This document shows positions 44,593 to 53,680 of a DNA stretch of 61,414 nucleotides, one piece after another. The position numbers and the translations under genes are program-made. Positions within the stretch are counted from its first letter, which is position 1; every line of letters begins with the position of its first letter. Source of the stretch: Psychroflexus maritimus (lineage in GTDB: Bacteria; Bacteroidota; Bacteroidia; Flavobacteriales; Flavobacteriaceae); assembly GCF_011089875.1 (NCBI RefSeq), contig NZ_JAANAS010000036.1:1-61414 (forward strand), given 5' to 3'. Below the pieces are notes generated by a model that saw only the letters and a list, made by a program, of their open reading frames with translations, searched no databases and was not told the origin of the DNA.

Positions 44593-46263
44593 ATGCAAGA
44601 AGAGAAAAAATCACTCAATTTTATTGAGCAAATAATAGAAGAAGATTTAAAAGCAAATTATAAAGAAGAAGAACTGAAATTTCGATTTCCGCCAGAACCT
44701 AATGGATACCTGCATATAGGTCATGCTTCCTCCATTTGTTTAAATTTTGGTCTGGGACTAAAATATAATGCCCCTGTTAATTTAAGGTTTGACGATACTA
44801 ACCCCATTAAAGAAGAGAGCCGGTATGTAGAAGCTATTAAGAAGGACGTTAAGTGGCTTGGTTTTAAGTGGGCAGAAGAGTGCTATGCTTCAGATTATTT
44901 TCAACAACTTTATGATTGGGCGGTTGAAATGATTAAAAACGGAGATTCCTATGTAGATAGTCAAGATTCTGAAACTATTGCTCAACAAAAAGGAACTCCT
45001 AATCAGCCAGGCAAGGAAAGCCCTTTTAGAAACCGAAGTACAGAAGAAAACTTAGCTCTTTTTGAAGCCATGAAAAATGGTGAAACCAAAGAAAAAGAAC
45101 ACGTGCTAAGAGCTAAAATTGATATGACTTCTTCCAATATGTTAATGCGCGACCCGGTAATGTATCGATGTTTACATAAAGCTCATCACCGCACCAATAA
45201 TGATTGGAGTATATATCCTATGTACGATTGGGCGCATGGTGAATCCGATTTTATTGAACAGATTTCTCATTCTTTTTGTACGCTTGAATTTTTACCTCAC
45301 CGCGAATTGTACAACTGGTTTATATCAAAAGTTTGTAAAGAAGGAGAATTTCCGCCAAAGCAAAGAGAATTTGCACGAAGAAATTTGAGCCATACAGTAG
45401 TGAGTAAAAGAAAATTACTGAAATTAGTAGAAGAAGGTATAGTAGAATCTTGGGATGACCCTAGAATGCCTACTATTTCTGGTTTGAGAAGACGTGGTTA
45501 CACTCCTACTTCTATTCGAAATTTTGCCGATTCAATTGGTATTGGTAAACGTGAAAATAGAATAGATGTAGCTCACTTAGAATTCTGTGCTAGGGAAGAT
45601 TTAAACAAAACGGCACCTAGAGTAATGGGCGTTTTAGACGCTTTAAAAGTGGTCATTACAAATTATCCAAAAGGAGAAGAAGAATGGTTAACTGCAGAAA
45701 ATAATCCAGAAGATGAAAATGGAGGAAATCGTGAAGTTCCTTTTTCTAGAGAAATTTATATCGAGAAAGAAGACTTTAGAGAAGAAGCTAATCGAAAGTT
45801 TTTCCGATTGAAACTAGGGAAGGAAGTACGATTAAAAAATGCTTACATCATTAAAGCAGAAAAAGTGGTGAAAGACGAAGCTGGAAATATACTAGAAGTA
45901 CATTGTACTTACGATAAAGAGAGTAAAAGTGGTAGCGGTACAGAAGCTTCAAAACGAAAAGTAAAAGGAACGCTTCATTGGGTTTCTGTTAAGCATGCAA
46001 AACAAGTAGAGGTCCGTCTTTACGATCGTTTATTCATGGTAGAAAATCCAGATGGCGATAAAGAAAAAGATTTTATGAGTTTTGTTAACCCAGATTCACT
46101 TCAGGTTATCCAAGCTTTTGTTGAGCCTAGTCTTGCTTCTGCTTTGCCGGGTGAAAATTTTCAGTTTCAGCGTAAGGGCTACTTTTGTGTTGATCCAGAT
46201 AGTACCCCAGAAAAACAAGTATTTAATCGAACCGTTACTTTGAGAGATACTTGGAAAGGTTAA
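44593..46263 (+). CDS. glnS: Glutamine--tRNA ligase
   Basis: Charges tRNA-Gln directly with glutamine. The 556-residue class I synthetase has the HIGH motif at 41-44 (in PPEPNGYLHIGHA, the GlnRS-type context), the RFDDTNP block, and a KMSKS-like VVSKR at 269-273. The C-terminal half contains the two anticodon-binding beta-barrels, as in E. coli GlnRS (554 residues), rather than the helical domain of bacterial GluRS. The presence of GlnRS suggests that this organism does not rely only on the amidotransferase route for Gln-tRNA. Confidence 0.95.
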   Translation: MQEEKKSLNFIEQIIEEDLKANYKEEELKFRFPPEPNGYLHIGHASSICLNFGLGLKYNAPVNLRFDDTNPIKEESRYVEAIKKDVKWLGFKWAEECYASDYFQQLYDWAVEMIKNGDSYVDSQDSETIAQQKGTPNQPGKESPFRNRSTEENLALFEAMKNGETKEKEHVLRAKIDMTSSNMLMRDPVMYRCLHKAHHRTNNDWSIYPMYDWAHGESDFIEQISHSFCTLEFLPHRELYNWFISKVCKEGEFPPKQREFARRNLSHTVVSKRKLLKLVEEGIVESWDDPRMPTISGLRRRGYTPTSIRNFADSIGIGKRENRIDVAHLEFCAREDLNKTAPRVMGVLDALKVVITNYPKGEEEWLTAENNPEDENGGNREVPFSREIYIEKEDFREEANRKFFRLKLGKEVRLKNAYIIKAEKVVKDEAGNILEVHCTYDKESKSGSGTEASKRKVKGTLHWVSVKHAKQVEVRLYDRLFMVENPDGDKEKDFMSFVNPDSLQVIQAFVEPSLASALPGENFQFQRKGYFCVDPDSTPEKQVFNRTVTLRDTWKG

Positions 46264-46290
46264 TCAATGAAGCTAAATAGCAATTAAATT

Positions 46291-46313
46291 TTCAATGCAT
46301 AAAAAACATTGAA
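46291..46313 (+). terminator. Weak hairpin after glnS
   Basis: TTCAATG (46291-46297) pairs with CATTGAA (46307-46313) across a 9-base loop. There is no proper T-tract, so termination here would be inefficient. Confidence 0.3.
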
Positions 46314-46454
46314 GGTTTATTCATATCAAACTTATGAGCCAATAGCAATATTAAAGCTAAGGTTCATAATAATTTGATATATTTACGTTTTTAAATTATT
46401 AAGAATTATCAGTGAAACACTAATTGTTTCACTTCAATATATAGAGAAGTCAGT

Positions 46455-47747
46455 ATGGCGTGTGCAAGTTGTTCGAGTGGAAAAGACGGGCTACCTAAAG
46501 GGTGTAAAAATAATGGTACTTGTGGTACCGATAGCTGTAATAAATTAACAGTTTTTGATTGGTTATCTAACATGGAACTCCCTTCAGGAACCAAAGGTTT
46601 TGATGTAGTTGAAGTCCGTTTTAAAAATAGTAGAAAAGAGTTTTTTAAAAATACAGAAGAGTTAAGTTTAGGAATAGGCGACCTAGTTGCAACAGAAGCT
46701 TCACCAGGTCATGATATAGGAATGGTAACGCTTTCAGGCGAGTTGGTTAAAGTTCAAATGAAGAAAAAAAACCAAGACCCCTATGCCGATGATTTACCTA
46801 AAGTATATCGAAAAGCATCGCAAAAAGATATAGATGTTTGGCAAGGAGTTAGAGATCGTGAAGAAGCCGTTAAAAAACGTTCGCGCGAAATTGCTATTCG
46901 CTTAGGCTTAAAAATGAAAATTAGTGATGTTGAATTTCAAGGCGATGCTTCAAAAGTTATTTTTTACTATACCGCCGATGAACGTGTAGATTTTAGACAA
47001 TTAATTAAAGAATACGCTTACGAATTTAAAACGCGTATTGAAATGAAGCAAATTGGATATCGGCAAGAAGCAGCTAGGTTAGGAGGAATAGGTTCTTGTG
47101 GTAGAGAATTATGCTGTTCTACTTGGTTAACTGATTTTCGTTCTGTAAAAACTTCAGCAGCAAGGTATCAGCAACTTTCACTTAACCCACAAAAATTGGC
47201 AGGTCAGTGCGGTAAATTAAAATGTTGCTTAAACTATGAATTAGATTCTTACTTAGATGCGGTTAAACAATTTCCAAAATTTGAAGATAAAATTGAAACC
47301 CAAAAAGGTTTTGCTGTTTGCCAAAAAGTAGATATTTTCCAAAAGAAATTATGGTATGCTTATGAAAAAGAAGCAAGTAGTTGGCATGAATTGGATTTGG
47401 AAAGCGTTTTAGAAATTGTAGAACAACAAAAAGCTGGTAAACCAGTTGCAAGCCTAGAAGAGTATTTCATTGAACCTTTAGTGACTCAAGCTGAAGTTAA
47501 TTACGAAAATGTAGTTGGACAAGATAGTTTAACTCGTTTTGATCAGCCTAAGCGGAAAAATAAACGTAGGTCAAAAAACAAACGCAGGCAAAAAGGAAAC
47601 ACTAATAAGCCCAATAATCCTTCGGCTAAAGCTAGAAAAAAACAGCCACAAAAGTCTGAAGATAACAAAGAAAACACTAAATCGAATCCAAAATCTAGAA
47701 AGCCTAGAAATAAAAAAAGAAGGCCTCCAAAGAAAAAAGATGAATAA
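46455..47747 (+). CDS. ricT: PSP1-domain protein RicT/YaaT
   Basis: A 430-residue member of the RicT (YaaT) family. In Bacillus it forms an iron-sulfur-containing complex that promotes RNase Y-dependent mRNA maturation. The N-terminus is Cys-rich (C3, C6, C17, C23, C28). The PSP1 core runs from about 40 to 290 and contains the conserved cysteine blocks GSCGRELCCSTW and GQCGKLKCC, followed by PKFEDKIETQKG. Residues 360-430 form a Lys/Arg-rich low-complexity tail, a possible RNA-binding extension. The gene overlaps gldH by 8 bp, giving the ricT-gldH-PBP1A order described for Flavobacterium. Confidence 0.92.
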   Translation: MACASCSSGKDGLPKGCKNNGTCGTDSCNKLTVFDWLSNMELPSGTKGFDVVEVRFKNSRKEFFKNTEELSLGIGDLVATEASPGHDIGMVTLSGELVKVQMKKKNQDPYADDLPKVYRKASQKDIDVWQGVRDREEAVKKRSREIAIRLGLKMKISDVEFQGDASKVIFYYTADERVDFRQLIKEYAYEFKTRIEMKQIGYRQEAARLGGIGSCGRELCCSTWLTDFRSVKTSAARYQQLSLNPQKLAGQCGKLKCCLNYELDSYLDAVKQFPKFEDKIETQKGFAVCQKVDIFQKKLWYAYEKEASSWHELDLESVLEIVEQQKAGKPVASLEEYFIEPLVTQAEVNYENVVGQDSLTRFDQPKRKNKRRSKNKRRQKGNTNKPNNPSAKARKKQPQKSEDNKENTKSNPKSRKPRNKKRRPPKKKDE

Positions 47748-48228
47748 AGCTCTTATTATACTATTAGTTTGTTTTCTGATTGTTTCTTGTCAAAGAAATG
47801 AACGCTTGGTTTATTCAAATTATAAAGAAACAGTAGGGCATTGGCATAAAGATTCTGTTCAGCGTTTTAGTTTTACACCTCAAGATACCCTAGAGGATTA
47901 TAACTTGATTGTGTATTTAAGAAATGATCAAACTTACCCATTTACAAACCTACACTTAGTTACAAAAATGGAATTTCCGAGTGGTCAAATTATTTCTGAT
48001 ACCCTAGAATATAAAATGGCTCATCCCGATGGAAGATTATTAGGGCAAGGAAATAACCTAAAAGAAAACAGACTACTTTTTAAGGAGAAGGTAAAGTTTT
48101 TTGAAGCCGGAGAGTACCATTTTTCAATTCAGCACCTCATGCGTGAAGCTGAAGAAATTAATGGTCTAGAATTACTTGATGGAGTATATAATATAGGATT
48201 AGAAATAGAAAGAAACAGTCAGAAATAA
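47740..48228 (+). CDS. gldH: Gliding motility lipoprotein GldH
   Basis: GldH is a lipoprotein required for gliding in Flavobacterium. The 162-residue protein begins at ATG 47740, inside the last codons of ricT, because the lipobox follows directly (MNKALIILLVCFLIVSC, lipidated C17). The mature part has the family's beta-sandwich-like pattern (FTPQDTLEDYNLIVYLRNDQ, then YPFTNLHLVTKMEFPSG and DTLEYKMAHPDGRLLGQG). An upstream in-frame start at 47539 would bury the lipobox and overlap ricT by 200 bp, so it is rejected. It ends in TAATG shared with the next start, which implies translational coupling. Confidence 0.92.
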   Translation: MNKALIILLVCFLIVSCQRNERLVYSNYKETVGHWHKDSVQRFSFTPQDTLEDYNLIVYLRNDQTYPFTNLHLVTKMEFPSGQIISDTLEYKMAHPDGRLLGQGNNLKENRLLFKEKVKFFEAGEYHFSIQHLMREAEEINGLELLDGVYNIGLEIERNSQK

Positions 48229-50549
48229 TGGCAAAGAAATCATCAGAAAAATCAACCAGTTTTTGGAAATATATTCTCTATTTCTGGTTATTGTTTATTA
48301 GTTTAGTTGTCGGAATAGTCTTAATTTTTATGATGGCAGATTGGGGCTTTTTAGGAAAAATGCCTTCATTTGAAGAGTTAGAAAATCCAGAAACTAATCT
48401 GGCCACTGAAGTAGTTAGCTCAGATGGCGAAACTATAGGTAAGTTTTTTCATGAAAATAGAACCCCAGTTCACTTTGATGATTTACCAGAAAACTTAATT
48501 CAAGCCCTTGTAGCTACTGAAGATGAACGCTTCTATTCACATGCAGGTATAGATGCCAAAGGTACCTTAAGAGCAGCCGTTTATTTAGGAAAAAAAGGTG
48601 GGGCAAGTACCATCACACAACAGCTTTCAAAACAATTATTTACAGACCCTACTAGAGTAGGTATAATAAATCGATTAAAACAAAAAATAAAAGAATGGGT
48701 AATTGCTATTCGTTTAGAACGCCAATACACCAAGGATGAAATTATTACCATGTATTTTAATATCTTTGATTTCACTCGTGGAGCCCATGGAATTCGTTCT
48801 GCCTCTCGAGTGTATTTTGGTAAAGAACCTAGTCAATTAAAAACCGAAGAAGCTGCAACTTTAGTAGCGATGTTTAAAAACCCAGTTTTGTACAATCCCT
48901 ATCCAGATCGTTTTAAGCAAAACTCAATTAAGCGAAGAAATCAGGTGTTGAAGCAAATGGAGAAAAACGAGTTTTTAACTCGTAAAGAAAAGGATTCCTT
49001 GCAGCAAATACCTTTAGTATTAAACTTTACTCCAGAACAACATGATGATGGGCAAGCAACTTATTTTAGAGAGCATTTAAAAGGATTTTTAAAAGATTGG
49101 GCCAAAGACAATAAAAAGGCAGATGGGTCTTCTTACAGTATTTATAGCGATGGATTAAAAGTATATGTAACCTTAGATTCACGCATGCAAAATTATGCGG
49201 AAGACGCTGTAAATAGACATCTTTCTAACCTACAAAAAGAATTTGATAGGCAAAATAAAACGAACTCTAAAGCTCCTTTTAGAGGGATTTCTGATGCTCA
49301 AATAGATCGAATATTAAAACGTGAAATGAGAAATTCTGACCGCTATCGAAGAATGAAAAAGCGGGGAGCTTCCGATGAAAAAATTGAAGCTGCATTTAAT
49401 GAAAAGCACGAAATGCAATTATTTTCTTGGGAAGGTAACATTGATACTATTATGACTCCAAAAGATTCTATTAGGTATTACAAATCATTTTTGAATACCG
49501 GTATGATGTCAATGAACCCCCAAACTGGCGCAGTAAAATCTTGGGTAGGTGGAATTAATTATAAGTACTTTAAATACGAACACGTAAAACAAGCCAAACG
49601 CCAGGTGGGTTCTACTTTTAAGCCTTTTGTTTATGCCGCAGCAATTGATCAATTGCACTATTCACCTTGTTATGAATTGCCCAACACGCTTTACACTATC
49701 CCTAAAGGAAGACATGGATTAATTGATGATTGGACGCCTTCAAACTCTAGTGATGATTATGGAGGAAGCAAGACACTTAAAAAAGCCTTAGCTGAATCTA
49801 TAAACACAATTACAGCTCGTTTAATTGATAAAACTGGTCCAAAGCGTGTTGTAGATTTAATTGAAAAACTAGGGGTAGATACCAAAGACATTGATGCATT
49901 TCCTTCTATTGCTCTTGGAACTCCCGATTTAAGCGTTTATGAAATGGTTTCTGCATACTCCACATTTGCTAATAAAGGAGTTTATACCAAACCTTATTTT
50001 GTTGAACGTATTGAGGATAAAAACGGAAGTATTATTTACCAACATTTACCTGAAACTAGAGATGCAGTAAGCGAAGAGACAGCTTATGTAACGGTAAACT
50101 TATTAGAAGGAGTAACAAAAGCTGGCTCGGGAAGGCGTTTAAGGACTAATTCAGAATACATTAAAAACTTACCTCATTATAAGCGTGCTGTTACAGGTTA
50201 CCCTTTTGATTTAGCAAATCCTATTGCAGGTAAAACAGGGACCACACAAAACCAAAGTGATGGTTGGTTTATTGGTATGGTTCCAGATTTAGTAACTGGC
50301 GTTTGGGTTGGTGGAGAAGATCGTTCAGTTCATTTCCCAACCATTACCTACGGCCAAGGCGCTACATTAGCTTTACCTATTTTTGGAATGTATATGAATT
50401 CTTTATACGAAGATGAAAATGTTCAGGTTTCTGATGGAGAGTTTGATAAACCAGATTATTTAAGTATTCAAATTGAATGCGATGATTTGGAAGATGAAGA
50501 TGATGAAGATGATGAAGATGACTTCATAGAGTTTAATTCAGATTTTTAA
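48228..50549 (+). CDS. mrcA: Penicillin-binding protein 1A, transglycosylase/transpeptidase
   Basis: Bifunctional class A PBP that polymerises and cross-links peptidoglycan. The 773-residue protein has one N-terminal membrane anchor (about 14-37), a GT51 domain with EDERFYSHAGID (catalytic E98) and GASTITQQLSKQLF, and a transpeptidase domain with the active-site S462 (GSTFKPF), SIN (in AESINTIT) and KTGTT motifs. The last 20 or so residues are a run of Asp and Glu encoded by tandem GATGAAGAT units. Start overlaps the gldH stop by 1 bp. The 3' end overlaps convergent dprA by 4 bp. Confidence 0.95.
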   Translation: MAKKSSEKSTSFWKYILYFWLLFISLVVGIVLIFMMADWGFLGKMPSFEELENPETNLATEVVSSDGETIGKFFHENRTPVHFDDLPENLIQALVATEDERFYSHAGIDAKGTLRAAVYLGKKGGASTITQQLSKQLFTDPTRVGIINRLKQKIKEWVIAIRLERQYTKDEIITMYFNIFDFTRGAHGIRSASRVYFGKEPSQLKTEEAATLVAMFKNPVLYNPYPDRFKQNSIKRRNQVLKQMEKNEFLTRKEKDSLQQIPLVLNFTPEQHDDGQATYFREHLKGFLKDWAKDNKKADGSSYSIYSDGLKVYVTLDSRMQNYAEDAVNRHLSNLQKEFDRQNKTNSKAPFRGISDAQIDRILKREMRNSDRYRRMKKRGASDEKIEAAFNEKHEMQLFSWEGNIDTIMTPKDSIRYYKSFLNTGMMSMNPQTGAVKSWVGGINYKYFKYEHVKQAKRQVGSTFKPFVYAAAIDQLHYSPCYELPNTLYTIPKGRHGLIDDWTPSNSSDDYGGSKTLKKALAESINTITARLIDKTGPKRVVDLIEKLGVDTKDIDAFPSIALGTPDLSVYEMVSAYSTFANKGVYTKPYFVERIEDKNGSIIYQHLPETRDAVSEETAYVTVNLLEGVTKAGSGRRLRTNSEYIKNLPHYKRAVTGYPFDLANPIAGKTGTTQNQSDGWFIGMVPDLVTGVWVGGEDRSVHFPTITYGQGATLALPIFGMYMNSLYEDENVQVSDGEFDKPDYLSIQIECDDLEDEDDEDDEDDFIEFNSDF

Positions 50550-51649
50550 ATCAGTTCAAACAATTTACCTGGTAACGGCCTTAAGATTCCTTTCATTTCT
50601 AAGTCTAGTAGTAAGGAAGCAAGTTTGTAACTTGGTATAGAAGAATTAACTGCTAACTCATCAATATGTTGTTTATTTTCTTTTTTTAAACAATCTACAA
50701 CGCTTTGTTCTTCAGCGTTTAAATCTATAAATAGCTGTGTTTGTAGGTTTTTTTCAGATTTTTCTTCTAAATCCCAACCTAAATAATAAATCAAATCGGC
50801 TGCTTCAGTAATTGGTCTTGCTTGATTTTTTTTAATTAAGTTTATACAGCCCCTACTCATGGAATCGGTTGGTCTTCCTGGTACTGCAAAAACTTCTCTG
50901 TTGTACGAATTGGCAATATCTGCAGTAACCAAAGAACCACCTTTAGGAGCGCTTTCAATAACAATGCTAGCTTCACTCATGCCTGCAATAATTCTGTTTC
51001 GCTTCAAAAAATTATTTCTATCAAAATCTGAAGTAGTAAGAAAGTCCGTAACAAAACCTCCATTTTTTTCGACATCACTCACGTATTTAGCATGAGGTTT
51101 AGGATAAATTTGATTGAGTCCGTGAGCTAAGCAAGCTATGGTTTGTAGGTTGTTTTTTATAGCTGCTTTATGAGCACAAATATCTGTTCCGTAAGCGAAG
51201 CCAGAAACAATAATAGGGTTTAGCACAGCCAATTCCTTGATTAGCTCTTCGCAGAAGGCAATACCCTGAGTAGTTATTTTTCTAGTTCCAACAATGCTAA
51301 TGATTTTTTTGTTTTTTAGATCGATGTTTCCACGGGTAAATAAAACACTAGGTCCATCAATGCAGTGCTTTAAAAGCGAGGGATAAGTTGGGTGTTTGTA
51401 ATCGAAGGCTTTGATGTCTTCTTTTTCAAAAAAAGCAATTTCTTTTTGGGCTACATCTAAAAAAGCTGAATTTCCAATTTCTTTTATTTTGTGTAATCCA
51501 ATACCATCAATTTTTAATAAATTAGTTTTTTTTTCAGTGTAAACCGCTTCAGCTGAGCCGATTCTGTCTATTAATTTTTTAATAGTTGTATCGCCAATAT
51601 TTGGTAGTTTCTGCAACGCAATGAGATAGGTTAGCTCTCTTTTTGTCAT
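50546..51649 (-). CDS. dprA: DNA-processing protein DprA
   Basis: Binds incoming single-stranded DNA and loads RecA during natural transformation. The 367-residue protein has an N-terminal helix-hairpin-helix-like region (about 10-70, IGDTTIKKLIDRIGSAEAVY and IDGIGLHKIKEIG), a Rossmann-like core with SIVGTRK, VSGFAYGTDICAHKAA and APKGGSLVTADIA, and a C-terminal winged-helix domain (about 300-367). It follows the antiporter gene by 15 bp on the same strand. DprA alone does not prove competence, as it is widespread in non-transformable species. Confidence 0.94.
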   Translation of the reverse strand: MTKRELTYLIALQKLPNIGDTTIKKLIDRIGSAEAVYTEKKTNLLKIDGIGLHKIKEIGNSAFLDVAQKEIAFFEKEDIKAFDYKHPTYPSLLKHCIDGPSVLFTRGNIDLKNKKIISIVGTRKITTQGIAFCEELIKELAVLNPIIVSGFAYGTDICAHKAAIKNNLQTIACLAHGLNQIYPKPHAKYVSDVEKNGGFVTDFLTTSDFDRNNFLKRNRIIAGMSEASIVIESAPKGGSLVTADIANSYNREVFAVPGRPTDSMSRGCINLIKKNQARPITEAADLIYYLGWDLEEKSEKNLQTQLFIDLNAEEQSVVDCLKKENKQHIDELAVNSSIPSYKLASLLLDLEMKGILRPLPGKLFELI

Positions 51650-51664
51650 AATAAATAATTTAAT

Positions 51665-53509
51665 TTAGTCCTGGGCAGCTTCGGATGAAAGCTGATTTAT
51701 TTTTTGACCAAGATAAACAATTTTTTCATTTCCTTGAATAGCCAGTTGTGCTGGGTCTGCGGGAAGAATTTGAATATCATTCTCTTGGGTCTTGATAAAT
51801 AGTGGAACACTATTGATGCTGGTATTTAATTCAGAAAGTTGATGTAAAAAATCTTCTGTGTCTTTTATACTTAATTCATTAATTTCAGGATGTTTCCTTG
51901 CTAAATTCACTAGCTTAATATAATCATCAGTATGGGAAAACAAGCTTTGCTCAGGATTTAAATTAGGATCACGCATTTCTTCAGAAGAGATAATTCTGTA
52001 GGTTCCCTTTTCACCAAATTGGTCGCTAAAGTTTTCAATTGCTTTTTGATTTACTGAAGCGTTCCCTGTAAGCGCCATTAAAAAACCCATGTCAGAAAGT
52101 TCTAAGTTTTCAGATAAATCATCTGAATAAATATTGGCATTAATGGCTTGAATACCCATATTTTTAGCTAATTTTACATTGCTAGCATTGTTGTCAATAA
52201 TCACTACCTCACGTTGATTTTCTTTTAAGTACTTGGCAATTATTCGCGAAAATGAGGAAGAGCCAATAATTAAAATTCCTTTTAAATCTTTTTGAAATAC
52301 GCCAACTAGCTTGGCAAACGGACGGGCAGTAGTGGCATTTAGTAAGACTGTTCCTAGTACAATCATGAATACTAAAGGGGTAATTAACTCTGCGCTTTTT
52401 ACTCCTTGTTTCATCAGTTCTAGCCCAAATAAAGAGGCAATGCCAGCGGCTACAATACCTCTTGGGCCTACCCAGCTAATAAATAACTTTTCTCTAATGT
52501 TCAAATTTGAGTTAATGCTACTTAAAAAGACTCCTAGTGGGCGAACAATAAAGACCACTACTGCGAACAAAAGTAGGCTTGACCAATTGAAGACCAATAA
52601 TAAATCTTCAATGTTAATGTTTGCTGAAAGTAAAATGAATAAAATTGATATGAGTAAAACGCTTAAAGATTCTTTGAAATAAAGCAAATCTTTGAAGTTG
52701 GGTAAATCTGTATTTCCCATAATTATTCCCATAACAACCACGGCTAAAAGCCCACTTTCGTGCGCAAAGTTATCGGCTAATACAAATACGCCAAGAACAG
52801 TAGCTAGGGTAACTACATTCATTAAGTAATTAGGAATTATCTTCTTTTTGATTAAAAAGCTTAACCCATAGGCAAATGTGAAGCCAAAAGTAAAGCCAAA
52901 AAGTACAATTTTTCCAAATTCAGTAAGCGCTTGTGTGGTGTATGCTTCGCCTCCGCCAGCTGATATAAATTCAAAGACAAGAACAGCAACAAGCGCACCC
53001 ACAGGATCAATTAAAATCCCTTCCCATTTTAAAATGGAAGCTACATCTCTACGAAGTGGAATATTTCTTAAAATGGGAGATATTACCGTTGGCCCAGTAA
53101 CAATAATTAATGCAGAGAATAAAAGTGAAATTTGCCAACTCAAGTCTAAGATAAAATGCGCTGCAATACCAGCACCAATAAAGGTAATAATAACAGCTAC
53201 CGAAATTAATTTTACAATGACAGGCCCAATATTCAAAATTTCACTTCGCCTAAGAGTAAGCCCGCCCTCAAAAAGTATAATACTTATGGCTAAAGAAACA
53301 AAATAATAAAGGCTTTCGCCAGGAAAAAGCCCTTTTTCACCATTCCAAAGCGGTTCAATTAGTTTTTCTCCATTTTCGGTATAAAGCGTAGCAATTGGCC
53401 CTACCATTAAGCCAATAATAATGAGCGGTAAGATGGCCGGCACTTTGAGTCGCCAAGCTACCCATTGTGCAGTAATTCCTAAAATTATAATTCCAGCTAG
53501 TTCAAGCAT
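51665..53509 (-). CDS. CPA-type cation:proton antiporter with degenerate RCK-like domain
   Basis: A 614-residue inner-membrane protein. About 12 transmembrane segments (1-400) match the NhaP/CPA sodium- or potassium-proton exchanger fold, with IIVTGPTVISPILR and WEGILIDPVGA as the ion-binding region. A cytoplasmic Rossmann (TrkA-N/RCK-like) domain follows at about 410-525. Its nucleotide loop is GSSSFS at 416-421 instead of GxGxxG, so NAD binding is doubtful. A further C-terminal domain (about 530-614) resembles TrkA-C. Ion specificity cannot be read from sequence. dprA follows after 15 bp. Confidence 0.88.
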   Translation of the reverse strand: MLELAGIIILGITAQWVAWRLKVPAILPLIIIGLMVGPIATLYTENGEKLIEPLWNGEKGLFPGESLYYFVSLAISIILFEGGLTLRRSEILNIGPVIVKLISVAVIITFIGAGIAAHFILDLSWQISLLFSALIIVTGPTVISPILRNIPLRRDVASILKWEGILIDPVGALVAVLVFEFISAGGGEAYTTQALTEFGKIVLFGFTFGFTFAYGLSFLIKKKIIPNYLMNVVTLATVLGVFVLADNFAHESGLLAVVVMGIIMGNTDLPNFKDLLYFKESLSVLLISILFILLSANINIEDLLLVFNWSSLLLFAVVVFIVRPLGVFLSSINSNLNIREKLFISWVGPRGIVAAGIASLFGLELMKQGVKSAELITPLVFMIVLGTVLLNATTARPFAKLVGVFQKDLKGILIIGSSSFSRIIAKYLKENQREVVIIDNNASNVKLAKNMGIQAINANIYSDDLSENLELSDMGFLMALTGNASVNQKAIENFSDQFGEKGTYRIISSEEMRDPNLNPEQSLFSHTDDYIKLVNLARKHPEINELSIKDTEDFLHQLSELNTSINSVPLFIKTQENDIQILPADPAQLAIQGNEKIVYLGQKINQLSSEAAQD

Positions 53510-53680
53510 TGCGTTTTGTTCTGATGTTAAAAATACTACAATTAAAAAGAACGCAAAATTTTAGATGCATTACTTTTTGTAATTTGCATAATTATTAAAT
53601 TTTGAATAATCTAACGCTAGTTTTTCTTTTATTTTAAATAAATTTGGGCTTAAGTTTTAAAACTGCTAAAAATAACTTTA

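Noticed and set aside
47539-47739. A longer GldH starting at 47539
   Set aside because: It would place 67 residues ahead of the lipobox and overlap ricT by about 200 bp; the ATG at 47740 gives a perfect lipoprotein signal.
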